Assembly (NCBI GenBank): GCA_049606855.1
Contig: JBMYVY010000004.1
Coordinates: 178,729-242,728 of the forward strand
DNA: 64,000 nucleotides
Reading direction: 5' to 3'
DNA from: JBELHR01 sp049606855
GTDB lineage: Bacteria; Bacteroidota; Bacteroidia; Flavobacteriales; Flavobacteriaceae
Part shown: in pieces, positions 18,061 to 26,623 of the stretch
How positions within the stretch are numbered: the stretch's first letter is position 1
Layout: the number at the start of each line of letters is the position of its first letter
Made by a program: the position numbers and the translations under genes
The notes under the pieces: model-generated
Seen by the model: only the letters and a program-made list of their open reading frames with translations
Databases searched by the model: none
What the model was told of the DNA's origin: nothing

Positions 18061-18972
18061 TTTATACTCTCGAACCATATCATCAATAATTTCCTGAGCG
18101 GTTTCAATTTTATTTAAATAAGCAGAAACTTGCCCTATTTCGAGTTCACCACTTATTAAATCACCTTCAAAAATCCCCTTTTTCGCTCTTCCTCTTCCCA
18201 ATAATGCTCTTAAATCATCAAGCGAAGGAGAAGCAGCATAGCAATTTTGAACCTCCTGAAAAAATTCATTTTTTATTAGCCGTACCGGAGCGAGTTCCTT
18301 TAGGGTCAATACCGTATCGCCTTCATTTGCATCAATGACTCGATTTTTATACGCTAAGGAAGCTGAAGATTCCTCAGAAATTGCAAAACGAGAACCAACT
18401 TGAACACCATGTGCCCCGAGGATTTCTGATGCGAGCCAAGTTTTACCGCTTGCAATTCCTCCAGCCGCAATCAAGGGAATTGTTAGATGCTCCGACAAAT
18501 TTGGTATTAAACTGAACGTGGTAGTCTCTTCACGTCCATTATGTCCACCCGCCTCAAAACCTTCACCAACTACAGCATCTACCCCCGCTTGTTGCGCTTT
18601 AAGAGCAAATTTCAAACTTGAAACTACATGAACTACTGTTATGCCATTTTCCTTCAATACTGGAGTCCAAATGCTTGGGTTTCCTGCAGATGTAAAGACA
18701 ATTTTCACTCCCAGCTCAATGATTGTTTCAATATGTTTTTCAATATCTGGATAAAGCAAGGGAAGATTCACTCCAAAAGGTTTATCGGTGGCCGCCTGGC
18801 ATTTTAAAATATGGTTTCTTAATACTTCCGGGTACATGGAACCGGCTCCAATAAGGCCAAGTCCACCTGCATTGGAAACTGCACTTGCTAATTTATAGCC
18901 TGATACCCAAATCATTCCTCCTTGAATAATTGGATATTTTATGTCAAATAGTGTTGTAATAGCTGTTTTCAC
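18037..18972 (-). CDS. Nitronate monooxygenase/FabK-like FMN enzyme
   Basis: A 311-residue TIM-barrel flavoprotein of the NMO/FabK group. Family segments are YPIIQGGMIW, SNAGGLGLIGAGSM, GEGFEAGGHNG (His region used in FMN catalysis) and PLIAAGGIASG followed by GVQVGSRFA. NMOs oxidise nitronates, while FabK reduces enoyl-ACP; the sequence does not decide firmly. The start is GTG at 18972, nine bases after the mnmA stop, so the two are probably cotranscribed. Confidence 0.82.
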   Translation of the reverse strand: MKTAITTLFDIKYPIIQGGMIWVSGYKLASAVSNAGGLGLIGAGSMYPEVLRNHILKCQAATDKPFGVNLPLLYPDIEKHIETIIELGVKIVFTSAGNPSIWTPVLKENGITVVHVVSSLKFALKAQQAGVDAVVGEGFEAGGHNGREETTTFSLIPNLSEHLTIPLIAAGGIASGKTWLASEILGAHGVQVGSRFAISEESSASLAYKNRVIDANEGDTVLTLKELAPVRLIKNEFFQEVQNCYAASPSLDDLRALLGRGRAKKGIFEGDLISGELEIGQVSAYLNKIETAQEIIDDMVREYKLLSKNHF

Positions 18973-18981
18973 AGCAGGAAT

Positions 18982-20169
18982 TTACGAAATTACTCCTGAA
19001 CCGACTAACTCATCTTTCAAATACCAAGCGACAAATTGCCCTTCTTGAATTGCAGATTGAGGATTATCAAATTTCACATACAATCCCTTTTCTGTTTTCA
19101 ACAGGTTGGCCTTTTCCAAAGGTTGACGATATCTGATTCTCGCAAGTACCTCCATAGATTCTCCATTTTTCAAAGTTAAATCTTCTCTGATCCAATGGAT
19201 TTCTTCATTCGAAACAACCAGCGCTGAACGATATAAACCAGGGTGATTTTTGCCTTCACCGGTATAAATAATGTTTTCTTTAACGTCCGTTTCAATAACG
19301 AATAATGGATCTTTAGTTCCTCCAACAGCTAACCCTTTTCGTTGCCCCTTCGTAAAATAATGAGCTCCTTGATGCGTTCCAACTTCCTTTCCTAAACTAG
19401 AGTTATAAATGAATTTTTGAGATTCAAATTCTCTCTGTTCAGCAAGGTTTGCAAAAGCAGGTTCTTCCACTTCAAAAATCGAAGCATCTGAAGGGACCTG
19501 AATGATTTTTCCCGACTTAGGTTTAAGTTGTTGTTGTAAGAAATCTGGAAGTCTAACCTTTCCGATAAAACACAACCCTTGGGAATCCTTTTTCTCCGCT
19601 GTAATAAGATTTTGTTCCTTAGCTATTGCCCGAACCTCAGGCTTCGTTAGTTCTCCAATTGGGAATAAAGATTTACTCAGTTGCTCTTGTGACAATTGAC
19701 ATAAAAAATACGATTGATCCTTATTTGGATCAACTCCAGCTTTTAACTGAAAAATTTCTTGCCCATCTTTTTCAATACTCGTTCTTCTACAATAATGTCC
19801 TGTTGCAACATAATCAGCCCCTAATTCAAGGGCGATGTCCATAAAAACGTCAAATTTAATCTCTCGATTACACAATACATCAGGATTAGGAGTTCTTCCT
19901 AACTCATACTCCTTAAACATATAATTTACTATACGTTCTTTGTATTGCTCGGAGAGATCCACTACTTGAAATGGAATATCGAGTTTTTCTGCCACCAGCA
20001 TGGCATCATTACTATCCTCTAGCCATGGACAATCATTAGAAATAGTTACCGAGTCATCGTGCCAATTCTTCATAAAAAGACCGATAACCTCATACCCCTG
20101 CTCTTTTAAAAGATAAGCAGTGACACTAGAATCAACTCCTCCGGAAAGTCCAACAACAACTCGTTTCAT
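18982..20169 (-). CDS. mnmA: tRNA-specific 2-thiouridylase MnmA
   Basis: A 395-residue enzyme that makes s2U34 in tRNAs for Lys, Glu and Gln. The PP-loop GLSGGVDSSVTAYLL is at 8-22. The catalytic cysteines lie in NPDVLCNREIKF (near 103) and GLCFIGKV (near 200), and GTHQGAHYFTKGQRKGL is the conserved central segment. It is longer than E. coli MnmA because of an insertion around 230-262. ATG at 20169 is preceded by a good promoter. Confidence 0.96.
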   Translation of the reverse strand: MKRVVVGLSGGVDSSVTAYLLKEQGYEVIGLFMKNWHDDSVTISNDCPWLEDSNDAMLVAEKLDIPFQVVDLSEQYKERIVNYMFKEYELGRTPNPDVLCNREIKFDVFMDIALELGADYVATGHYCRRTSIEKDGQEIFQLKAGVDPNKDQSYFLCQLSQEQLSKSLFPIGELTKPEVRAIAKEQNLITAEKKDSQGLCFIGKVRLPDFLQQQLKPKSGKIIQVPSDASIFEVEEPAFANLAEQREFESQKFIYNSSLGKEVGTHQGAHYFTKGQRKGLAVGGTKDPLFVIETDVKENIIYTGEGKNHPGLYRSALVVSNEEIHWIREDLTLKNGESMEVLARIRYRQPLEKANLLKTEKGLYVKFDNPQSAIQEGQFVAWYLKDELVGSGVIS

Positions 20170-20189
20170 ATTTCTAATTTTTAGGCCTG

Positions 20190-20219
20190 CAAAGATACAA
20201 ATATTTCACTGAAAATCAA
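20190..20219 (-). promoter_or_regulatory. Promoter of mnmA (TTG-N19-TATCTTTG on the minus strand)
   Basis: On the minus strand TATCTTTG (20197-20190) is preceded by TTG at 20219-20217, a spacing of 19. Both fit the Bacteroidota consensus, 20 bases before the ATG. Confidence 0.7.
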
Positions 20220-20223
20220 CAAG

Positions 20224-20868
20224 CTAATAGGCTTTCTCTTTTTGCAATTGACCTGCTTCAAAATACTTCCATACTCCTGTTTTAGAATCATTTGAATACT
20301 GACCAGTCAAAATAAGCTCACCTTCTTGATTGTAATAATTAGCTTGCCCTTGTTTTACATTATTTACATAAGTCTCTTCAGACAAAACTTTACCGTATTT
20401 TGAGTACCTCAAAAAAGAACCATCGAGCTTGCCCTTTTTATAAGATTTAGCTTCCACAACTTGACCATTGGTATGAAACACTTTTGACATCCCTTCTAAG
20501 ACTCCATTTGAATAGTTCTCTTGAAGTATCATTGCACCCTTATCATAATACACCCATGTGTTAATCTTGTTTTTCCCGAGCATATAACCATGGGCTTCCA
20601 GAACATTATTGGGACCATAAAATTCACAATAGGCATTCCCTGAGGAATCATATTCCTTCTTTATGGCTAAATGATATTTGGGGCTTGGATTGTAGAAATA
20701 AAAAACCCCGACTTCCTTATCATCTATAAATTGACCTTTATATCTCAATTGACCGTCCTCAAAATAACGCTCCCAAGGTCCCTGTTTCAAACCTTCATCA
20801 TCCACCTTATTTTGCGCGGTTACGAACAAACAAGTAAAAAGTCCAAAAATCAAAAAATATTTTTTCAC
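20224..20868 (-). CDS. Secreted MORN-repeat protein
   Basis: A 214-residue exported protein with a signal peptide ending near VTAQ. It consists of repeated MORN/YwqK-like units such as GPWERYFEDGQLRYKGQF, GMSKVFHTNGQVVEAKSY, GSFLRYSKYGKVLSEETY and GVWKYFEAGQLQKEKAY. Such proteins are often labelled as toxin-antitoxin YwqK antitoxins, but nothing around it supports that role. The start is GTG at 20868 because the signal peptide begins there. It is divergent from 20907. Confidence 0.75.
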   Translation of the reverse strand: MKKYFLIFGLFTCLFVTAQNKVDDEGLKQGPWERYFEDGQLRYKGQFIDDKEVGVFYFYNPSPKYHLAIKKEYDSSGNAYCEFYGPNNVLEAHGYMLGKNKINTWVYYDKGAMILQENYSNGVLEGMSKVFHTNGQVVEAKSYKKGKLDGSFLRYSKYGKVLSEETYVNNVKQGQANYYNQEGELILTGQYSNDSKTGVWKYFEAGQLQKEKAY

Positions 20869-20906
20869 TGATATCTGTTATATTTAAACCAAAATAAGTC
20901 ATTTTC

Positions 20907-21446
20907 ATGAAGCAATATTCAGAATTATTAAAAAATTTAAAATCCTTTAGAGACCAAAGAGAAGAACTGGCTGAATTGGCAAATTCAGATGCTGAATTTA
21001 GAATATTTTGCTATAAATCTTTACAGAACAATGATGATCTAAAAATTCAAAGTAGAGCGGCTTGGGTACTAGATATAGCACTCGAGAAACAGATAGAATT
21101 GTTCCTTGATGAGGTAAAACTCTTAATCCCACTATTTCAGCAGGTTTTAAATGATGGAACTTTGAGATGTTTACTGCGCATGCTCAGTCATTTAAGTCAA
21201 TATGAAAATAAAAATGACATCCAAATATTGAATCCAACTCAAAGAGAAGAATTGGTGAATTTTAGTTTCGATATTTTAATAAGTAATGAGTTAGTGGCAG
21301 CAAAAGTTCACGCTATGGAAATTCTATTTCAACAGGAAAATAAATTCGACTGGGTCAAAAGCGCGCTTCGAGAAGAGCTTCAGAATAAAATTCTCGGACA
21401 ATCTCCCGCGTATCAGGCTCGAGCAAAAAAAATATTAAAGAATTAA
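20907..21446 (+). CDS. HEAT-like helical protein upstream of purB
   Basis: A 179-residue all-helical cytoplasmic protein, with repeated amphipathic helices such as IQSRAAWVLDIALEK and VAAKVHAMEILFQQ that look like HEAT repeats. No catalytic motif is visible. It lies 61 bases before purB, which has its own promoter. Function unknown. Confidence 0.7.
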   Translation: MKQYSELLKNLKSFRDQREELAELANSDAEFRIFCYKSLQNNDDLKIQSRAAWVLDIALEKQIELFLDEVKLLIPLFQQVLNDGTLRCLLRMLSHLSQYENKNDIQILNPTQREELVNFSFDILISNELVAAKVHAMEILFQQENKFDWVKSALREELQNKILGQSPAYQARAKKILKN

Positions 21447-21481
21447 AAACAAAAAAAACGAGGATACTTAAGCCTAATTAT

Positions 21482-21489
21482 TATTTTTG
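21482..21489 (+). promoter_or_regulatory. -7 box TATTTTTG of purB
   Basis: TATTTTTG, 18 bases before the purB ATG at 21508, fits TAnnTTTG. No TTG lies at the expected -33 position. Confidence 0.55.
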
Positions 21490-21507
21490 TGCTTTAATCT
21501 AAACCAT

Positions 21508-22854
21508 ATGAATTCTTTAACTGAATTAACAGCAATTTCACCTATTGATGGAAGGTACCGTTCAAAAACTCAACAATTAGCCCCTTATTTTTCGGAAGAG
21601 GGCCTCATTAAGTATAGAGTACTTGTTGAAATCGAATATTTTATTGCACTTTGTGAAATTCCATTAAAGCAATTAAAAGATTTTGATCAGGCCTTATATC
21701 CAGCCTTGAGAAAAATCTATCAGGAATTCAGTTCATCAGATGCACAGGCGATTAAGGACATTGAAAAAGTTACCAACCATGACGTAAAAGCTGTGGAATA
21801 CTTTATCAAAGAAAAGTTTGATCAATTAAACTTGCAACCGTTTAAAGAATTTATCCATTTTGGATTGACTTCACAGGATATAAACAATACTGCTATTCCT
21901 TTATCTATAAAGGACGCACTTGAAGAAGTATATTACCCAACCTTAGACCAATTATCTTCAAAACTGGCTGATTTAGCCATTGACTGGCAAGATATTCCAA
22001 TGTTGGCACGAACTCATGGTCAACCCGCTTCACCTACGAGGCTAGGAAAAGAATTATTCGTTTTTGTTGAGAGAGTAAATCAACAAGTACTGCAATTACA
22101 ACACACTCCTATTGCCGCAAAGTTCGGAGGGGCTACAGGAAATTATAACGCTCATAAAATTGCATACCCTAATGTAGATTGGAAAGGTTTTGGAACACAT
22201 TTTGTAGAAGAAATCCTAGGACTTCACCATTCTTTTCCTACGACACAAATCGAGCACTATGATCACATGGCAGCTGGATTTGATGCAATGAAAAGAATAA
22301 ATACCATTTTCCTTGACCTCAACAGGGACATGTGGACTTATATTTCAAATGAATATTTTAAACAAAAAATAAAAAAAGGAGAAGTTGGTTCTTCAGCGAT
22401 GCCTCATAAAGTTAATCCGATTGACTTTGAAAATTCTGAAGGAAATTTAGGTTTAGCAAATGCCTTATTTGAGCACTTATCTGCAAAACTGCCAGTTTCT
22501 AGGTTGCAAAGAGATTTAACAGATTCTACAGTTTTGAGAAATATTGGTGTTCCATTTGGACATACACTAATAGCCTTTGCTTCAACACTCAAAGGTTTAG
22601 ACAAATTATTGATTAATGAAGCGGCATTCGACAAAGATTTGGAAGAGAATTGGGCAGTAGTCGCTGAAGCTATTCAAACTATCTTAAGAAGAGAAGCTTA
22701 CCCTAATCCATACGAAGCTTTAAAAAGCTTGACGCGCACAAATGAAGGAATCAATAAAGATACCATAGCAGCATTTATTCAGACCCTCGAGGTTTCAGAT
22801 GAAATCAAAGCAGAGCTTGCCGTAATTACACCTCAGAACTATACAGGGATCTAA
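21508..22854 (+). CDS. purB: Adenylosuccinate lyase
   Basis: A 448-residue enzyme acting twice in purine synthesis, on SAICAR and adenylosuccinate, releasing fumarate. The superfamily signature GSSAMPHKVNP is intact, as are TSQDINNTA and ARTHGQPASPTRLG. MNSLTELTAISPIDGRYR is the conserved start, so ATG 21508 is chosen over an upstream TTG. It matches the E. coli-type length. The stop shares a base with the next start (TAATG). Confidence 0.97.
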   Translation: MNSLTELTAISPIDGRYRSKTQQLAPYFSEEGLIKYRVLVEIEYFIALCEIPLKQLKDFDQALYPALRKIYQEFSSSDAQAIKDIEKVTNHDVKAVEYFIKEKFDQLNLQPFKEFIHFGLTSQDINNTAIPLSIKDALEEVYYPTLDQLSSKLADLAIDWQDIPMLARTHGQPASPTRLGKELFVFVERVNQQVLQLQHTPIAAKFGGATGNYNAHKIAYPNVDWKGFGTHFVEEILGLHHSFPTTQIEHYDHMAAGFDAMKRINTIFLDLNRDMWTYISNEYFKQKIKKGEVGSSAMPHKVNPIDFENSEGNLGLANALFEHLSAKLPVSRLQRDLTDSTVLRNIGVPFGHTLIAFASTLKGLDKLLINEAAFDKDLEENWAVVAEAIQTILRREAYPNPYEALKSLTRTNEGINKDTIAAFIQTLEVSDEIKAELAVITPQNYTGI

Positions 22855-23228
22855 TGAAGCAGGTTTTATATCTTATAGGAGTTTCTATTTTTCTAATTGC
22901 TTGTAATGAGAATCAGAATTTTGATCCTGAACGTTTTAGACAAGGAGATTTTGAGATCCCGGCCGGAGAAAACTACGGTAAAACTAAAATCGTGAGAAAG
23001 GACAGTCTTCAAATTGAATTTTATGAAAACTCGGTTGATACTCTGGTAATCACATGGAAAAATAATTTCAATTACGATTTAAGGATGTTAAATCCTAAAA
23101 AGCCTTCTGATGAAGATATCATTCATGTTCAGATAAAAAAAATAAAAGCCACAAGCTATACCTTTGAAGCTAAGATAGGTTATACAAACTTTGTTCAGAC
23201 GGGAGAATTATTTATTTTAACCGACTAA
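22854..23228 (+). CDS. Hypothetical lipoprotein
   Basis: A 124-residue lipoprotein (FLIACN lipobox near residue 17). The rest is a small beta-rich domain (KTKIVRKDSLQIEFYEN, VDTLVITWKNNFNYDLRML split at those ends). No family recognised. It is translationally coupled to purB by TAATG and followed after one base by terC. Confidence 0.7.
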   Translation: MKQVLYLIGVSIFLIACNENQNFDPERFRQGDFEIPAGENYGKTKIVRKDSLQIEFYENSVDTLVITWKNNFNYDLRMLNPKKPSDEDIIHVQIKKIKATSYTFEAKIGYTNFVQTGELFILTD

Positions 23229-23229
23229 T

Positions 23230-24009
23230 ATGGAAATATTTTTACACATAGATACTTGGGTTGCTCTGCTTACCTTAACTTTTTTAGAGGTCGTCTTGGG
23301 GATTGACAATATTATTTTTATCTCTATTGCAGCAGGTAAACTTCCCGAAGAAAAAATAAAAAAGACCACACAAATCGGTCTTTTATTGGCCATGGTCATG
23401 CGAATCATCTTATTGACCTTTGTAACTTATTTGGCAGGGTTAACCAAACCAATTTTTACTATAGATACCTCTTGGCTCCAAACTGATGTTACTGGTCAAG
23501 GTCTTATTCTATTTATTGGAGGACTTTTCCTGTTATGGAAGTCAACATCGGAAATTCGTGAAAAAGTAGATCCGGATGAAACCCATGAAGACCTCACAAA
23601 GAAATCGGTTAAAAAAGTGGCCATGTCTGCAGTGATCTTACAAATAGTTATGATTGACTTAGTTTTTTCATTTGATTCAGTCTTAACCGCTGTTGGAATG
23701 ACTAACGGCGTACCCGGGGCCTTAATTATTATGGTTTCCGCTGTCGTCATATCTATGATTATAATGATGGTATTTGCAGTGCCTATTGGAAAATTTGTAA
23801 ATACACATCCAAGTATTCAAATGTTAGCATTAGCCTTTTTGATATTAATTGGATTTATGTTAGTTACTGAAGCAGCTCATTTGTCACATACAAAAGTTTT
23901 TGGCGCAGAAGTTGGTGCCATTCCAAAAGGATATTTGTACTTTGCCATCGCTTTTTCCTTAGGAGTTGAAGCATTGAATATGAGAGTTAGAAAAAATAAA
24001 AAAAAGTAA
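23230..24009 (+). CDS. TerC-family integral membrane protein
   Basis: A 259-residue protein with about seven membrane helices. TerC signatures with acidic residues inside the membrane are visible: LEVVLGIDNIIFISIAAGKLP near 19-39 (ends LEVVLG and GKLP) and DLVFSFDSVLTAVGM near 143-157. Characterised relatives affect manganese export, metal loading and tellurite resistance. It precedes a His-rich protein by three bases and a candidate metal receptor, so metal homeostasis is a reasonable inference. Confidence 0.9.
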   Translation: MEIFLHIDTWVALLTLTFLEVVLGIDNIIFISIAAGKLPEEKIKKTTQIGLLLAMVMRIILLTFVTYLAGLTKPIFTIDTSWLQTDVTGQGLILFIGGLFLLWKSTSEIREKVDPDETHEDLTKKSVKKVAMSAVILQIVMIDLVFSFDSVLTAVGMTNGVPGALIIMVSAVVISMIIMMVFAVPIGKFVNTHPSIQMLALAFLILIGFMLVTEAAHLSHTKVFGAEVGAIPKGYLYFAIAFSLGVEALNMRVRKNKKK

Positions 24010-24012
24010 TCA

Positions 24013-24333
24013 TTGTTGAAAAATAAATTCATAGCGTTTTGGTTAGTCTTGTTAATGGGACTTCCAATGAGTATGGAATTTCACCATATCGTCACTGACG
24101 AGCATTCATGGTGTTTTCAGCATGATGATATACATTTGCATCAAAAAGATCACGATTGTGATCACACCCACTTCTCAACAAACAATACCTATACGTATAC
24201 TGAATCAAGTATTGACTTTTCCGTATTTGAAAGTCCTAATTTTAGTGAACAATTTTCTTATACTGAGAAACATTTCTCTACGTTCAATCTTGATTTGCAT
24301 AAAAGGGGTCCGCCAAATGAATTGTTAGTCTAA
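24013..24333 (+). CDS. Short secreted His-rich protein
   Basis: A 106-residue protein with an N-terminal hydrophobic signal segment and a cluster of metal-ligand residues at about 24-55 (FHHIVTDEHSWCFQHDDIH, HLHQKDHDCDHTHF), including two Cys. It starts with TTG, at 24013 or 24016, since no ATG precedes the signal segment. It sits three bases after terC and 31 before a TonB-dependent receptor that is also His-rich. A metal-binding role is inferred; no family recognised. Confidence 0.65.
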   Translation: MLKNKFIAFWLVLLMGLPMSMEFHHIVTDEHSWCFQHDDIHLHQKDHDCDHTHFSTNNTYTYTESSIDFSVFESPNFSEQFSYTEKHFSTFNLDLHKRGPPNELLV

Positions 24334-24364
24334 CAACAATTTATTTAACCTTTTATAACACCAA

Positions 24365-26623
24365 ATGAAAACAATAAAATTTTTATTCTTCATGATGTTC
24401 GCTGCAGCTTCATGGGGACAAAATACCGTTGAATTTACAGTAAATTCTACACAAGGAGAAGCAATTCTTGGAGCAGAAATCTATTTCAACGAATTACACA
24501 AAGGAAATAGCACTGATGAAAATGGTCAGGCTGAAATTGCAATTCCTCAAGGAAAGCACAACTTTACAATATCCTATTTAGGCTTCAAAACCTTCTCAGG
24601 AAGTATTGATTCTTCAACAGAAACCAAAATCACAATTACACTTGAAGAAAGTATATTTGGTTTGGATGAAATCATAGTATCAACTCCTTTTAATCAATTG
24701 CAATCACAAAATGTGATGAAAGTGGAATCAGCTACAGCCCAGCAACTAAAGGATATGGGGAGTTTTGACTTAGGAGATGGTATTGCAAAAATGCCAGGGG
24801 CAAGTCAAATCACTTCTGGGACAAGTTTAAGCAAACCAGTTATTCGCGGATTAAGTGGAAACAGGATTTTGGTTTATTCTCAAGGAGTCAGATTAGAAAA
24901 TCAACAATTTGGAGATGACCACAGTTTAGGAATTAATGGCTCTGGGGTATCTTCTGTTGAATTGATTAAAGGACCTGCTTCTCTGTTATACGGATCTGAC
25001 GCCTTGGGAGGTGTCCTTTATTTTAATCCAGAAAAATTTGCAGATGCCAATGACTTTAAAGCCTCTATTGATCAAAGCTTTAATTCAGGGACTCTAGGGA
25101 GCAATACTTCTTTAATGGTCGCAAATAGTGGAGAAAAGTTTGGGATTATTGCCAGAGGAACTTATAATGCTCATATGGATTACGCCTTACCAGATGAAGG
25201 CTATGTACACAACTCAAGATTTAACGAAAAGGACTTTAAACTTGGACTTAATTTTGATGGTGAAAATTCCAATACTAATATCCGATACAGTTACAACCAT
25301 AACATATCAGGGATACTTGAGACACATGAAGAGGAAGGTCATCTCGAGGAAGAAGAAGAACATGAAGAACATGAATTTGAAGATCATGATAGAGACAAAA
25401 CTTATACTCCAGCGGAGCCATACCAAGATGTAGTAATGCAAGTGGCTTCATTGCACCATCATACCTATTTTGGAAAATCAAAATTGATTGCGGATATTGG
25501 TTTTAGTCAAAATGATCGTAAAGAAATTGAACATCATGAAGATCATGAAGAAGAGGGGCATGAAGAGGAAGAAGAACACGAAGAAGAGGCTGCCTTGCAC
25601 CTTATTCTTAATGCCGTGAACTACAACTTGCGACTTGAAACGAATGCTAGTGAAAACCTAAAATGGACTGCAGCAATTCAAGGGACTTGGCAAGACAATA
25701 AGAATTATGGTGAAGAGGAATTAGTTCCTAATGCGACAACAAACGACATCGGAGCCTATGTCGCGGTAAATTTCAAAAATGCTATTCAAGCAGGTATACG
25801 ATTTGATCATAGACAGATTAATTCTGTTGAGTTTACAAATGATTACAACAGTGTAAATGGTGCTATAGGATGGAAAGCTGATTTAAGCCAAAACCTAACT
25901 CAGCGTATTAATGTTGCTACTGGGTTCAGAGCTCCAAACTTAGCGGAATTGGGTTCAGATGGAATTCACCACGGTTCAAATCGATACGAGATTGGAAATG
26001 CTGATCTTCAAGCGGAACAAAATATTCAATTCGACTATGGCTTGGAGTACAGCAATGAGCATTTTGAATTCTATGTTAATGCTTTTTACAATGTTATCGA
26101 CAATTTTATCTATTTAGAAAATTCTGGTACAACAACTGACGGATTTGAAGTGTACAATTACGTTCAGGATGCTGCAAATCTTTATGGTGGTGAAACCGGG
26201 ATTCACCTGCACCCTCACCCACTAGATTGGTTCCATTTTGAAAGTGCATATCAATTGGTTTACGGAGAACAAAGAGAAGATAAAGAGGCACTTCCATTTA
26301 TTCCTCCAGGAAGATGGAACAATACTATCCGAGCCGAGTTTCAACCAAGTGAAACCACCCAAAAACTTTTTGTGGCTCTTAACTATGAATATAACTTTGA
26401 CCAAAACCGTGTAGCAATAAATGAAGATCCAACAGCAGCCTATGGGGTTTTAAATTTCAACTCAGGAGTGACTTGGAAATTTGACAGTTTTGAGATGGGA
26501 GCTAATTTAAATTTATTGAATATCTTAGACGACAGTTATATTCCTCATTTATCCAGATTCAAGCCTTTAGGTATTCCAAACCCGGGACGTTCTGTAATGC
26601 TTGGGGTAAACATAAATATGTAA
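24365..26623 (+). CDS. TonB-dependent outer-membrane receptor with His/Glu-rich loops (ZnuD-like)
   Basis: A 752-residue receptor with a signal peptide (ends near ASWGQ), a carboxypeptidase-regulatory-like domain at about 20-100, a plug (SLSKPVIRGLSGNRILVYSQG split as SLSKPVIRGLSG and RILVYSQG, and LIKGPASLLYGSDALGGV) and a 22-strand-type barrel. Two loops near 318-345 and 380-405 are packed with His and Glu (EEEEEHEEHEFEDHD and HHEDHEEEGHEEEEEHEEE). ZnuD and related zinc receptors have such loops. It lies directly before a zinc metallopeptidase gene. Metal specificity is inferred. Confidence 0.88.
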   Translation: MKTIKFLFFMMFAAASWGQNTVEFTVNSTQGEAILGAEIYFNELHKGNSTDENGQAEIAIPQGKHNFTISYLGFKTFSGSIDSSTETKITITLEESIFGLDEIIVSTPFNQLQSQNVMKVESATAQQLKDMGSFDLGDGIAKMPGASQITSGTSLSKPVIRGLSGNRILVYSQGVRLENQQFGDDHSLGINGSGVSSVELIKGPASLLYGSDALGGVLYFNPEKFADANDFKASIDQSFNSGTLGSNTSLMVANSGEKFGIIARGTYNAHMDYALPDEGYVHNSRFNEKDFKLGLNFDGENSNTNIRYSYNHNISGILETHEEEGHLEEEEEHEEHEFEDHDRDKTYTPAEPYQDVVMQVASLHHHTYFGKSKLIADIGFSQNDRKEIEHHEDHEEEGHEEEEEHEEEAALHLILNAVNYNLRLETNASENLKWTAAIQGTWQDNKNYGEEELVPNATTNDIGAYVAVNFKNAIQAGIRFDHRQINSVEFTNDYNSVNGAIGWKADLSQNLTQRINVATGFRAPNLAELGSDGIHHGSNRYEIGNADLQAEQNIQFDYGLEYSNEHFEFYVNAFYNVIDNFIYLENSGTTTDGFEVYNYVQDAANLYGGETGIHLHPHPLDWFHFESAYQLVYGEQREDKEALPFIPPGRWNNTIRAEFQPSETTQKLFVALNYEYNFDQNRVAINEDPTAAYGVLNFNSGVTWKFDSFEMGANLNLLNILDDSYIPHLSRFKPLGIPNPGRSVMLGVNINM

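Noticed and set aside
20224..20868. Toxin-antitoxin system antitoxin label for the MORN protein
   Set aside because: The protein has a signal peptide and no toxin partner lies beside it.
25310..25600. GAA/CAT-rich stretches in the TonB receptor gene as a simple-sequence repeat
   Set aside because: The repeats are irregular at the DNA level and explained by His/Glu-rich protein loops.
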